A stretch of 64,000 bases of DNA from Candidatus Binatia bacterium (GTDB lineage: Bacteria; Desulfobacterota; Binatia; Bin18): NCBI GenBank assembly GCA_022820725.1, contig JAJEFA010000010.1:366015-430014 (forward strand), given 5' to 3'. The notes under the pieces were generated by a model. The model saw nothing but the letters and a program-made list of their open reading frames with translations. It made no database searches and was not told the DNA's origin. The translations under genes were made by a program, and so were the position numbers. Below, piece after piece: positions 1-8,375 of the stretch. How positions within the stretch are numbered: the first letter of the stretch is position 1; each line of letters opens with the position of its first letter.

Positions 1-842
1 CCCACTCGAAACGGGACAGTCAGGTCCAGGGCGGCGATGGTCACTTCCTGGGCCACCTCGCTCTTCAGGTGCATTTCGATTTGATGCAGCTCCCGATTAT
101 AAAAGGCCAAATGAGAAAACTGCGCGAGATTAAAATCCGCCTGGAGCTCGCGGTTGATATGGCGTAGGATATTGAGATTGAAGTCGGCCGTGACTCCGGC
201 CGCGTCATTATACGCAGCTTCTATAATCTCAACAGGCTTCCGCATGTCGAGCCCCAATAAGAACTGGTCGCCGGGATGGAGGCATGATTCCAGGTGCTGA
301 AACAGTTCGGTCTGCTCCGTCGGACTGAAATTGCCCAGATTGCTGCCCAAAAAGAGGACGAGACGGGGCCGGGTATTGGGCAGGGCAGTGAGTCCTTCCA
401 GATAGTCGGTCACCAGAGCCTCAATCGACATAGTTGGGTAGTCAGTCAGCAGGCTGCGCGCAGTCTCTTCGAGCATCGAAGCGCTGATATCGACCGGGAC
501 ATAGTGCAGGAGGTGGTCCTGGCGTTGATATTCATCAAACAGGAGACGGGTTTTCACCGAGCTGCCACTTCCCAGCTCGACCAACGCAGCGCCAGCCGTC
601 TGCCGCACAATATCCGCAGCATGCGTACGCAAAATCTGCGCTTCGGTCCGGGTGAGGTAGTATTCCGGTTGCTGACAGATATCCTCAAACAGACGCGACC
701 CGTAGGCGTCGTAAAAATACTTGGGCGGCAAAGTTTTCTGACTTTGCCGCAGGCCAAAGGCAACATCCGTCCGCAACTGCGAACGCACCTTGCCCACCGT
801 AGAAATTTGCAAACGGTCAGTCTCCCGAAATCGTGTTGACAT
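1..842 (-). CDS. egtD: L-histidine N-alpha-methyltransferase EgtD, C-terminus cut by window edge
   Basis: This enzyme adds three methyl groups from SAM to histidine to give hercynine, the first step of ergothioneine synthesis in the cytoplasm. Translating the minus strand from an ATG at 842 gives an open frame to the window edge (about 280 residues; the family is about 320). Family landmarks are visible: KYFYDAYGSRLFEDI near the start, PEYYLTRTE, the SAM loop VELGSGSS, then LFLGSNLGNF. It is the last gene seen of a minus-strand run and follows egtB by 46 bases. The remaining C-terminus lies outside the window. The assignment rests on these motifs and on the egtB and egtC neighbours. Confidence 0.93.
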   Translation of the reverse strand, partial: MSTRFRETDRLQISTVGKVRSQLRTDVAFGLRQSQKTLPPKYFYDAYGSRLFEDICQQPEYYLTRTEAQILRTHAADIVRQTAGAALVELGSGSSVKTRLLFDEYQRQDHLLHYVPVDISASMLEETARSLLTDYPTMSIEALVTDYLEGLTALPNTRPRLVLFLGSNLGNFSPTEQTELFQHLESCLHPGDQFLLGLDMRKPVEIIEAAYNDAAGVTADFNLNILRHINRELQADFNLAQFSHLAFYNRELHQIEMHLKSEVAQEVTIAALDLTVPFRV

Positions 843-888
843 ACAAAACAACCCACCTTGCTCAGTCAATCAACCACCTCTCGTCGCG

Positions 889-2127
889 CTAAGGCTCGGC
901 GTCTTTTGCACACCGAAAGCCGGCAAAGACGGCTCGCATTCCAGGATGATACCAGTTCCGAAACGTTGGCCGAAGGACATGTCGTCGCGTTGCCCACGAC
1001 CCGCCGCGCAAGACTCGGTGGTGTTGGTCAAAATACGGAACGGAATAGCCGTCGTACGGAAAAGCCTGAAACCCCGGATAGGGGTGGAACCAAGTATGGG
1101 TCCACTCCCAGACCCCACCGAGCAGACCGAGACGGGGCTCTGGAGGGTCTGATTGCACGGCCGCAGTGTGTTGTTCAGCCTCCCACCAGGCCGCCTTTTC
1201 CCATTCGGCCTCGGTCGGTAGGCGCTTCCCGACATAGCGGGCGTAGGCCTCGGCCTCGTACCAACTCACGCCCCGCACCGGTTGGGCCGGGTCCAACGGC
1301 GCTACCCCGAACGGGTCGATCTCCAGCCAGTGCCCCTGAGTACTCTCAGGACGCCAGTACAGGGGATGGGCAATATGATGCGCCTCGTACCAGCGCCATC
1401 CCTGCTGACTCCACCAGGCAGGATTCCGATACCCGTCGGCATCCATGAACTCCAGGAAATCGGCGTTTGTGACCGGTGTTAGATCGATCCAGAATTCCTC
1501 CAGCCGGACCTGCTGAGCGGGCCGTTCATTGTCCAGTGTACGCGCGCTGTCGTCGCTACCCATGCTGTAGGCTCCGGCGGGAATCCGGACCATGGTCGTT
1601 CGGTCGGAACGCGGAGGAGGCCTCCGGCACGGCACGGCGGAGGCAGAGAACGAGCCTCCATCTCCCATATCGAAGCGTCTGGCCGCAAGCAGACTGAGAA
1701 TCAGTAGGATGGTCTCAGTATGCTGTTCTTCGTGTTGAAGGAGCATGTTCAGGATGCGGCCTTCGCCCAGCAACGGATGACTGTCCGGCCAATCGCCCCG
1801 CTCCAGAAAGGTAAACACGAACGCGCGAACTTCATCCAGATAGGCAAATATCTCCTGCGCGGCGGGGAGATTGACCCGGTTCTCTTTGGGGTTTTCGAGC
1901 GGAGAGAAAATCACGTCATACTCGGGAGACGGAGACGCCGCATGCTGGCACTGCTGCAGGATCCAGAAGCCTTCGGTCACTCCGATATGACCGAGGTGCC
2001 AGCCGACCGGACTGAATTCGGCGTGGACTTGGCGACAGAAGTCCTCCGGCTCGAGAGCCGCGAACAACGATTTGGCATATTCGCGCGCCTCGACCATCCG
2101 CTGCTGGAAGTCCGCAATATCGATCAT
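889..2127 (-). CDS. egtB: Ergothioneine sulfoxide synthase EgtB
   Basis: EgtB is a mononuclear iron enzyme that uses oxygen to join hercynine to a thiol donor, gamma-glutamylcysteine or cysteine depending on type. The 412-residue product has a DinB-like helical domain (about 1-150) and a formylglycine-generating-enzyme/sulfatase-modifying domain (about 175-410). The expected iron ligands are present: a histidine in WHLGH (44-47) and the pair in HEEQHTE (132-138). The C-terminus carries the fold signature FAGFRCA. Its start overlaps the stop of egtC by four bases, suggesting translational coupling. With egtC next door, gamma-glutamylcysteine is the likely donor. Confidence 0.94.
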   Translation of the reverse strand: MIDIADFQQRMVEAREYAKSLFAALEPEDFCRQVHAEFSPVGWHLGHIGVTEGFWILQQCQHAASPSPEYDVIFSPLENPKENRVNLPAAQEIFAYLDEVRAFVFTFLERGDWPDSHPLLGEGRILNMLLQHEEQHTETILLILSLLAARRFDMGDGGSFSASAVPCRRPPPRSDRTTMVRIPAGAYSMGSDDSARTLDNERPAQQVRLEEFWIDLTPVTNADFLEFMDADGYRNPAWWSQQGWRWYEAHHIAHPLYWRPESTQGHWLEIDPFGVAPLDPAQPVRGVSWYEAEAYARYVGKRLPTEAEWEKAAWWEAEQHTAAVQSDPPEPRLGLLGGVWEWTHTWFHPYPGFQAFPYDGYSVPYFDQHHRVLRGGSWATRRHVLRPTFRNWYHPGMRAVFAGFRCAKDAEP

Positions 2128-2939
2128 GCCGCCCCCTGGCCGCCAAGGGTGATAAGATCAACATCCGTGACGTTCCGGCAAGCCACCATATGACTCTCCG
2201 GAACCGCCTTCCAGCCTGGGTCGGCAGAAAGTTTTTCCGAGGCGATAACCACCGCGTCGGGGAAATCCGTTCCATTGCACACATAATACAGCGACGGAGC
2301 CGGCGAGGTATTCGCAAAGCGGAGGGCGACCACATGCACCCCGTCGGACAGCACCAGATTCAACCCCATATGAACCGCCTGACCGCGTGTCCAGTCCAGC
2401 AACTGGGCAACCGTTTGCCGAATGGCGGTCGCATATGCCTGTGGCGTCTGCTCCTGGCCGTGCAGAGAGTTCAGGATAAGGGCAAAAATGTGCTCGGAGT
2501 CGGTGGAACCCCGGATGAGGCGATAATATTCATCGCGGAGGGCTTCACGTATCTTGCGCAGCAGGCCATCGCGAGCCTTTTCAATAAAGCCGTTATGCAT
2601 GAACGACAGACGACCATAGGAAAACGGCTGACAGTTGCTCTGGTCGAGTCCGAAACCCGGTGTGGCGCTACGGACGTTGGCTACAATACAATCCGAGACG
2701 ATATGGCGGCTTAAGCCGGGGAGATTACGATCATTCCAGATCGGGACGATATTGGTGTAAATACACGGCGTGGGCTCAAGCGCGCGGTTATACCACCCGA
2801 CCCCAAACCCATCCACATTCACCGTTCCGGCGGTCATCTCTTTGGGCTGGTAACTCTGCTCTATCAGGGAGTGCTCAGGTACGCTGAGGACCTCGGCGAG
2901 TGGAACCGGCTTTCCGCGATATACAACAAAACGACACAT
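2124..2939 (-). CDS. egtC: Gamma-glutamyl-hercynylcysteine sulfoxide hydrolase EgtC
   Basis: EgtC is a class II glutamine-amidotransferase-fold hydrolase that removes the glutamyl group from the EgtB product. The 271-residue protein begins MCRFVVYRGK, so the nucleophilic cysteine becomes N-terminal once the methionine is removed, as the family requires. Other class II landmarks are SFMHNGFIEK near residue 112 and the SDGVHVVALR stretch near 200. Length matches the family. It sits between an ATP-grasp gene (31 bases upstream) and egtB (four-base overlap), which strongly supports EgtC over a generic amidotransferase. Confidence 0.93.
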   Translation of the reverse strand: MCRFVVYRGKPVPLAEVLSVPEHSLIEQSYQPKEMTAGTVNVDGFGVGWYNRALEPTPCIYTNIVPIWNDRNLPGLSRHIVSDCIVANVRSATPGFGLDQSNCQPFSYGRLSFMHNGFIEKARDGLLRKIREALRDEYYRLIRGSTDSEHIFALILNSLHGQEQTPQAYATAIRQTVAQLLDWTRGQAVHMGLNLVLSDGVHVVALRFANTSPAPSLYYVCNGTDFPDAVVIASEKLSADPGWKAVPESHMVACRNVTDVDLITLGGQGAA

Positions 2940-2970
2940 ACCCCTGGTCCAGACCCTTAAACTGACACGC

Positions 2971-4179
2971 TTACCACGGCGAATGGGCCGGCTGTTTCAG
3001 CAGCCGGCGACGTAACGCCTCGGCTTCCGCGTGAATCGCCGCATAGCTTGGACCGAACAAATCGATCTGGGCGAGCACAACCCCAAACTCGCTCACCGGA
3101 CGAATCTCCTGTCCCGGCGCGACATAGATCGTCAGATCACCCACTTCCTGCGCCAGCATAAAATCAAACAGATTCTCGGCCACGTCCTCACCAAAGGTGA
3201 TGAAATTAAACTGGCCGCCCACAACATCGGTCGGCATCAAAGGGGGGTGGGGCGGCTGACCACCGGCCAGCGTCAGTCCGGCTTCATACACGCAGGCTCC
3301 GAGACAGCGACGATACAGATTGTAGAAACAGGTGGCCGCCCGGCCGTTGACCTCCGTCAGGGTAACCGTATCGTCATGGCACCAGAACTCGATATTGAAG
3401 AAGCCGTTGTCCAGTCCGATATTACTAATCGCTTCCAGGGCCTGTTGAGCCAACAGTTCCTGGATGTGGACCGGGTGCCGGGACGGCAGAGAAAAATTGT
3501 CAATAATCCGGGTGCCGGGATAGGTATTGGTATCCGTAATTGCCCAGAGCGCCGGCTGCGCATTGGCGACCCAACCCTCGACCGTCACCTGCGGTCCGTC
3601 AACAAAGTCTTCGACCAGCATGATCTCTCGGGCAGCCAGGGGGAACTTCTCGCAGTCGATGTAACGCTCGAAAAACGGCAGATAGAGAGGCGACCAGGCC
3701 GGATATTCCCGTCGGGCGACCGCCAGTGCCCGCTGGAGGTCGTCATCCGAGTCGAGCTTAAAACCGAGAATCCCGAGGTTCAACCAGGGCGGTTTGAGAT
3801 AACACGGATAGCGCGTAATCGCTGGCTGCTCGTCTGCCAGATCGATGGGATCACAGCGGACCGGATGGGGTTCATATTGACGACCGTAGTATTTGTGGAG
3901 GCAGAGAAAGACGGACTCCACGCTGGGCCCCGGGAATCCAAACTCCTCACAAAGGACCGCAGCCACGATATCGGCCACGTCTCGGGAGTAGAAAACGGCA
4001 TCAATGGAGTGTGCCTTGACATAGTCGCGGCACTGATCGGTATACGCCAGCAGGTCCAATTCCGGGGAGGGCGTGCGTGGATTGAGCGGCGCGTCGAGCA
4101 GATGAAACCTATGCTCGGACATGCCGGCCAGGGCGTTGCGGTCCCGTTGCGACGGGCACGGAATCAGGACGTCCACCAC
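2971..4179 (-). CDS. ATP-grasp ligase-like protein in the ergothioneine operon
   Basis: The 402-residue product is an ATP-grasp protein. It has an N-terminal Rossmann-like part (1-110), a lysine in CYLKPPW (Lys129) expected to bind ATP, an acidic hinge MLVEDFVDG (187-195), and the metal-binding signature TLTEVNGR (Glu276, Asn278). ATP-grasp enzymes usually join an acid to an amine or thiol through an acyl phosphate. The substrate cannot be read from the sequence. Position suggests a role in ergothioneine synthesis: it is first or second in the operon, and no GCS2-type egtA is visible. Supplying gamma-glutamylcysteine is one inference; tailoring of ergothioneine is another. Confidence 0.8.
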   Translation of the reverse strand: MVDVLIPCPSQRDRNALAGMSEHRFHLLDAPLNPRTPSPELDLLAYTDQCRDYVKAHSIDAVFYSRDVADIVAAVLCEEFGFPGPSVESVFLCLHKYYGRQYEPHPVRCDPIDLADEQPAITRYPCYLKPPWLNLGILGFKLDSDDDLQRALAVARREYPAWSPLYLPFFERYIDCEKFPLAAREIMLVEDFVDGPQVTVEGWVANAQPALWAITDTNTYPGTRIIDNFSLPSRHPVHIQELLAQQALEAISNIGLDNGFFNIEFWCHDDTVTLTEVNGRAATCFYNLYRRCLGACVYEAGLTLAGGQPPHPPLMPTDVVGGQFNFITFGEDVAENLFDFMLAQEVGDLTIYVAPGQEIRPVSEFGVVLAQIDLFGPSYAAIHAEAEALRRRLLKQPAHSPW

Positions 4180-4232
4180 TCCCCTTCTTTATTCCGCTAG
4201 ATCATCCACACATGTACTGGCAGGAGGTGGTA

Positions 4233-4685
4233 TCAGGCAGCTTGTTTTTGGTCCTCAAGCACGGCCTTAAAGTCGGCGGTGCGCAGCGTCGCGGCCACGC
4301 TCATATCGTCGTTCAGAACATCGAACAGGGCATCGCTATCGCCACGTACGCTGTAGTGCACAATCGCCCCGTCGGCGCCACCGCCTTCGAGATGCGCGTC
4401 CCCGGCTGGGCTGGAGGTATATTTTCCAACCGGACGGACATCTTTGACCGCGCTCCCATCGGATTCGTAGATAATATGCTCGCCATCCACGACCAGGGTG
4501 TTGGTCAGTGCCAGATGACGATGCAGAAAGATCTTCTCATTTGGCGCGAATTTGACCATCAGGTCCACGATATTGTTTTCTTCATCCACATCGAGCAGGG
4601 TGACCTCAAGGTGCTCGAAGTCGCCCAGGCTCTGCCACCGGATATTACGATCATCAAAACGGCGGTTAGAGAGTGTGGCTGCCAT
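4233..4685 (-). CDS. Cupin-domain protein upstream of the egt genes
   Basis: This 150-residue protein looks like a single-domain cupin. The metal-binding first cupin motif appears as FLHRHLALTNTLVVDG (residues about 54-69) and a later HLEGGG segment (about 98-103) could give the second motif. Cupins of this size include dioxygenases, isomerases and ChrR-like sensors, so the activity is not known. It is transcribed toward the ATP-grasp gene with 53 bases between them and may belong to the same transcription unit. A GFA-family gene diverges from its upstream side. Confidence 0.7.
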   Translation of the reverse strand: MAATLSNRRFDDRNIRWQSLGDFEHLEVTLLDVDEENNIVDLMVKFAPNEKIFLHRHLALTNTLVVDGEHIIYESDGSAVKDVRPVGKYTSSPAGDAHLEGGGADGAIVHYSVRGDSDALFDVLNDDMSVAATLRTADFKAVLEDQKQAA

Positions 4686-4764
4686 ATATCTTCTCCTCTA
4701 TGATTGCGGTGCTGCTCAAGGCGGCGAGCATAGCAAGCGTTCCGGGGACGGACAAGGAGTCAGC

Positions 4765-5199
4765 ATGCAACGAATTGAGGGTGGATGCCACTGCGGGACG
4801 ATCCGGTACGAATTCCTGTGGCCTCTCAATGCCGAGGAGATTCCGGTTCGAGCGTGCAGTTGCAGTTTCTGCATGAAGCACCGGGGCACCTACACGTCCC
4901 ACCCCCAAGCGGAACTCCACGCAACGATCACGAATGCAGCGCCCGTTCCCACCTATCGCTTTGGCCATGAGACCGCCGACTTCTACGTCTGTGCCCAGTG
5001 TGGGGTGCTCACCTTTGCGGTGAGCCGGATTGCCGAGTGTGATTATGCCGTGGTCAACGTCCATACGTTTGAGCACATCGACCCGGCCAATTTCACCACC
5101 CGCGTGACCGATTTTGACGGGGAGACGCCAGAGGGCCGTCTCGCCCGACGCAAACGGACCTGGACGCCCACGGTCCGGATTACATTCGAGGAAATATAG
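4765..5199 (+). CDS. GFA/CENP-V family zinc protein
   Basis: A 144-residue member of the glutathione-dependent formaldehyde-activating enzyme (GFA) family. Zinc-binding cysteines are visible in GGCHCGTIRYE (7-17), RACSCSFCMKHRG (about 30-42) and FYVCAQCGV (about 75-83). I chose the ATG at 4765, preceded by CAAGGAGT, because the reading frame further upstream has no family similarity. Such proteins bind a thiol adduct such as S-hydroxymethylglutathione, but many members have unknown substrates. The nearby thiol (ergothioneine) cluster makes a thiol-linked role plausible; that is inference. A second family member lies at 54054. Confidence 0.85.
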   Translation: MQRIEGGCHCGTIRYEFLWPLNAEEIPVRACSCSFCMKHRGTYTSHPQAELHATITNAAPVPTYRFGHETADFYVCAQCGVLTFAVSRIAECDYAVVNVHTFEHIDPANFTTRVTDFDGETPEGRLARRKRTWTPTVRITFEEI

Positions 5200-5204
5200 G
5201 GAAT

Positions 5205-5706
5205 GGTTAGCCCTCCTCCCCCTTTTACGTAGATGGGAAAACCCCTCCTCCTGGTCACCACGAAGTTCTGGTTCGCCTCCTGCCAAACCATGGTCACCCA
5301 TTCACCCGCCCTGGGGAAGTCCTCGGTCTCACACTTTCCGTCCACGTCCCGCAAAAACTGCTGCTCTGCCCCTTCCCCTACCGTCGTTACCCGCTCCAAC
5401 GGGTGCGCCCGGCCAGCTGTCTTGCGGACCGTATCGTGTGGGACCGGACGCCAGGACCTCTCCGTTCTGCCAGAGCGTCCCCCGAAGATGCACGCGGCCA
5501 GGGGTGTCCACGAAGAGGAGCCCCCGGCCGGGGACGGTCACCGTCAAGTAATCCACGTCGGTGGCCGGACAGAGCGCCCCGGACGGCACTGCGGCGGGAG
5601 TAGCACTGGTGGCCCATTGGCCCGTAAAGGTCATCTGGGAGGTGGCCGATTGGGCGTAAGTTGCAGTGGCCCAGACAACGGCCAGCCCAGCAGCGGACTG
5701 CTTCAC
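5205..5706 (-). pseudogene. Frameshifted remnant of a secreted protein with a C-terminal QNFVIT-type module
   Basis: From an ATG at 5706 the minus strand encodes a signal-peptide-like start (MKQSAAGLAVVWATATYAQS). A stretch resembling a pre-peptidase C-terminal (PPC) beta-domain follows, with DVDYLTVTVPGRGLLFVDT and later GEVLASGP. Near 5390 the frame changes, and the next frame carries LERVTTVGEGAEQQFLRDV, then VTMVWQEANQNFVVT. That second part clearly resembles the C-terminus of the secreted protein at 36199-37863 (VTTLGEGAEEEFLRG, LEWQQTSQNFVIT). No stop follows the QNFVVT motif, and the frame runs on into the GFA gene. I read it as a decayed, truncated gene; an assembly frameshift is the alternative. 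Confidence 0.55.
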
Positions 5707-6554
5707 CCCAATCGCTGGGCAATCTCGGCGTATGTGTCCAGGAAGGGCAGAATCACCTCGCGGCCTTCGGTCGGAATGCGTACCGCAGTCCTGACGGCCC
5801 CCATATCCCGGTAGCGCTCCAGGCGTTGCTCGTCCGGGGTGTCGATGCAGAAGAACGAGATGGGAATAGAGTCTGGGGCGCGCCCCGCTTTTTCCGCGCG
5901 TTCGTTCAAATCGGTCAGAGCGGCCGGCCAGTCGTCAATCAGGGTCTCGATGGGCAGCCACCCGTCGCAATGATCGACCACGCGCTGCCGGCCCAGCTTG
6001 GAGCTCATGCTGCCCAGGATGATGGGCGGGTGCGGCACGGTCAGCGGCTTGGGATAGGACCAGACCCGGTCGAAGTTCACGAACTCGCCGTGGTAGGAGG
6101 CTTCTTCCTGTGTCCACAGGGCCTTCATGGCCTCAATATGCTCTTTGAAGACCTGCCAGCGCCGGTTGGGCGGGGTGCCGTGGTTCTGCATTTCTTCCCG
6201 AATCCAGCCGGCGCCCACACCGAACAGGAAGCGGCCGTTGGAGATGCGGTCCAGGGTCGCCACCTGCTTGGCCTGGTACAAGGGCTCGTGCTCAATAATC
6301 AACGAGACACCGGTGCCCAACAGGATTTTCTCGGTCACGGCCGCAGCCGCGGCCAGGCTCGAGAACGGGTCGGACATGTGGATGTATTCCTTGGGCAGTG
6401 GGCCGCCGGCCGGCCAAGGGGTTTCCCGGCTGGCCGGGATATGGGTGTGTTCGGGCACCCACAGGGACTCAAAGCCGCGTTCCTCGCAGGCGACGGCCAA
6501 CTCTGCCGCCGGCATGGTGTATTCGGTATTAAAACTGAAGATACCAAGTTGCAT
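5703..6554 (-). CDS. Luciferase-like (LLM) F420/flavin-dependent oxidoreductase, TIGR03619-like
   Basis: A 283-residue TIM-barrel oxidoreductase of the bacterial luciferase-like superfamily. It opens with MQLGIFSFNTEYT. It also carries ACEERGFESLWVPEHTHIP, LATLDRISNGRF-type barrel segments (here VATLDRISNGRFLFGVGAGW) and WSYPKPLTVPHPPI, all typical of the TIGR03619 group, many members of which use F420. The substrate is unknown. An AAGGAG site precedes the ATG. It is closely related to the gene at 8819-9670, with the same length and many shared segments, so the two arose by duplication. A HisI-like gene lies 28 bases upstream in the same direction. Confidence 0.88.
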   Translation of the reverse strand: MQLGIFSFNTEYTMPAAELAVACEERGFESLWVPEHTHIPASRETPWPAGGPLPKEYIHMSDPFSSLAAAAAVTEKILLGTGVSLIIEHEPLYQAKQVATLDRISNGRFLFGVGAGWIREEMQNHGTPPNRRWQVFKEHIEAMKALWTQEEASYHGEFVNFDRVWSYPKPLTVPHPPIILGSMSSKLGRQRVVDHCDGWLPIETLIDDWPAALTDLNERAEKAGRAPDSIPISFFCIDTPDEQRLERYRDMGAVRTAVRIPTEGREVILPFLDTYAEIAQRLG

Positions 6555-6582
6555 ACGCCCGCTCCTTCCGGGTCAACAGGGA

Positions 6583-6990
6583 TCAAACGAATTCAAGCTC
6601 CCGGTCTCTGGCGGTCGTGGAGCGGTAATAACACGTCTGCCGGGCTTTGCCGGTAGCGTCTTTGGTATGACACACGCCACCCCTGCGCGGGATGACGCGG
6701 TACAACACGGAATTCTGTTCGCAGTTGACGCGGACATCAACCAGATCGAGCACATCGCCTGAGGTCGCGCCCTTGCGCCATAACTCGTTGCGCGAGGTGG
6801 ACCACAGCACGGCCTGTCGGGTTGTAAACGTCTCCTTGAGTGCCAGGTCGTTCGCATAGCCGATAAACAAAACCTCGCCACTCTCGGCGTGTTGCAGGAC
6901 GACCGGGATGACATCCTGATCGGTTTCCGCGACCTTCCGTAACTTCTTAAAATCGAGAGTGAGTGCCTTGCCTTCTTCAAGGGTATTCAT
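6583..6990 (-). CDS. Divergent HisI-like (phosphoribosyl-AMP cyclohydrolase family) protein
   Basis: The 135-residue product has the HisI fold signature: VLFIGYANDLALKET, then LWSTSRNELWRKGATSG, then VRVNCEQNSVLYRV, and finally GVCHT and CYYR. In true HisI the metal-binding motif is D-C-D-x-D; here it reads N-C-E-Q-N, so the three aspartates are Asn, Glu and Asn. The cysteines in CHT and CYYR are kept. No other his gene is nearby. I chose the ATG at 6990 because AGGAAGAGG lies just ahead of it; a second ATG at 7020 has no such site. It may act on a different substrate or bind metal differently. Confidence 0.8.
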   Translation of the reverse strand: MNTLEEGKALTLDFKKLRKVAETDQDVIPVVLQHAESGEVLFIGYANDLALKETFTTRQAVLWSTSRNELWRKGATSGDVLDLVDVRVNCEQNSVLYRVIPRRGGVCHTKDATGKARQTCYYRSTTARDRELEFV

Positions 6991-7006
6991 GTGGGGACAC
7001 CTCTTC

Positions 7007-7528
7007 CTAATAGCCTGCATCTTCGTACGGTCCCAGACCGCGTTTATAGATCAGGAGTTTCCGCTCGAACGAGCAGACTTCCAGGCCGTCCTGATTGACC
7101 GCCCGGGTGCGGACGTGCAGCACGGCCTGAGCCGGGCGGGAGCGCGACTCGCGTTTGTCGAGCAGTTCAGACTCGGCGTAGATCGTATCGCCGGCTTTGA
7201 CCGGTGTCGGCAGTTTGACATCGGTCCAGCCGAGGTTGGCCACAACCTTATTGAAGGTTTTCGTTGTCATGGCGGTGACCGCGCTCAGCACCAGGGTTTC
7301 GCTGATGACGTTTTCGCCGCCATAGACCTTGTGGTTATACTCCGCGTCGGCGGTGCGGGCGAAGAGGTCGGCAGACCGAAAGGTGTGTTGCCGGTTTTCC
7401 TCGGCCGTGAACGTGCGTCCCGGCCGGTGTTCAAAGACCTGACCGACTTCAAAGTCTTCAAACTCAATGCCCGCGATCTCCATAAACACATGGTCTTCAA
7501 GCTTTCGGTGCGAATGAAACTGACTCAT
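7007..7528 (-). CDS. MaoC-like hot-dog dehydratase, second of a tandem pair
   Basis: A 173-residue hot-dog protein similar to mesaconyl-CoA hydratase/MaoC proteins: FEDFEVGQVFEHRPGRTFT near the N-terminus, then LPTPVKAGDTIYAESELLD, then a C-terminal LHVRTRAVNQDGLEVCSF strand. Such enzymes hydrate or dehydrate acyl-CoA thioesters. It lies 17 bases downstream of a related gene at 7546-8073 in the same direction. Tandem MaoC genes often make a heterodimer with one catalytic subunit; whether that applies here cannot be told by eye. A HisI-like gene follows after 16 bases. Confidence 0.8.
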   Translation of the reverse strand: MSQFHSHRKLEDHVFMEIAGIEFEDFEVGQVFEHRPGRTFTAEENRQHTFRSADLFARTADAEYNHKVYGGENVISETLVLSAVTAMTTKTFNKVVANLGWTDVKLPTPVKAGDTIYAESELLDKRESRSRPAQAVLHVRTRAVNQDGLEVCSFERKLLIYKRGLGPYEDAGY

Positions 7529-7545
7529 GACGGTTTACCTTCAGC

Positions 7546-8073
7546 TTAGTAATTAACGCCTTCAAACGGCACGGCGTCACGTTTATACACCAGCAGGTCA
7601 TAGCCCATCACGCACACGAGCTTGCCGTCCTGATTCATACCTCGGGTTTCAACCGTGAGCTTGCCGCACGCGGCATCACCCTCAACGTCCTCCTTGGCCA
7701 TAATCTCGGTCTCGGCGTAGAGCGTGTCTCCGCCAAAGACGGGGGCCGTCATATTGAGCGCAGACCAGCCGAGGATGCGCATTTTCTTGAAAAACGTCTT
7801 CCAGGTCATCCCGATCAGGCGTTGCAGGGTCAGCGTGCTGACGACCAGGGGTTTCTTCCACTCGGTCTTGGAGGCGTAGTGAGCGTCAAAGTGGATCATG
7901 GCCTGGTTGAGCGTATCAAACGATTCCTCGAGGTTGTCCTGTTGGGTAATCGTCAAACCGGGCCGATGCTTGAAAATCTGCCCGACCTGGAAGTCTTCAA
8001 AGTCGAGTCCGTAGCGCTCTCGAAACCGTTTTTCTCCAATCTGTACATGTGACGCATAGGCGAGTTCAGCCAT
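7546..8073 (-). CDS. MaoC-like hot-dog dehydratase, first of a tandem pair
   Basis: A 175-residue relative of the next gene. It shares the opening FEDFQVGQIFKHRPGLTIT, the middle TAPVFGGDTLYAETEIM and the closing VETRGMNQDGKLVCVMGYD. I place the start at the ATG at 8073, preceded by TTGGAG; a TTG at 8088 is in frame but looks like part of the ribosome-binding site. It heads a compact minus-strand run: MaoC, MaoC, HisI-like, LLM. The mixture suggests catabolism of a CoA-linked intermediate, but no substrate can be named. Confidence 0.8.
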   Translation of the reverse strand: MAELAYASHVQIGEKRFRERYGLDFEDFQVGQIFKHRPGLTITQQDNLEESFDTLNQAMIHFDAHYASKTEWKKPLVVSTLTLQRLIGMTWKTFFKKMRILGWSALNMTAPVFGGDTLYAETEIMAKEDVEGDAACGKLTVETRGMNQDGKLVCVMGYDLLVYKRDAVPFEGVNY

Positions 8074-8375
8074 ACCGATACACTCCAATCTTCACGCTTC
8101 TGGCAGGATGCCTGACAGGTTGGTCAGCCTACCAGGAATCCCGTCGCTCGGGTAGGGTCTGTCCTGTCTTGGACGGTCGTATGGCGCCCTGCTCGGCTGA
8201 CAAACTGGACTCGCGCTGCGGGAGGGGGCAGGCGAGCTGGTATGAAACGGCGTACAGGCAAACGTCCAGAACGCCAGTTATCATAATTACGGTATGTCGC
8301 AGTGTAGGTAGCGGAGGGTGGCGGTATACCCGGAAGAAGGCGGCGGATTATGCTAGGCTCATTCGGCCGACGGGA
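8074..8375. other. Noncoding gap between doxX and maoC
   Basis: About 300 bases between two minus-strand genes. I see no convincing gene, no long inverted repeat and no RNA gene. The upstream regulatory region of the maoC-maoC-hisI-LLM run should lie here, but I cannot assign a promoter with confidence. Confidence 0.4.

Noticed and set aside
3031..4200. A 389-codon plus-strand frame opposite the ATP-grasp gene
   Set aside because: The minus-strand frame has a coherent ATP-grasp signature and operon spacing; the plus frame has neither.
5661..6656. A 331-codon plus-strand frame over the LLM gene and the remnant
   Set aside because: Low-complexity antisense frame; the LLM protein on the minus strand is certain.
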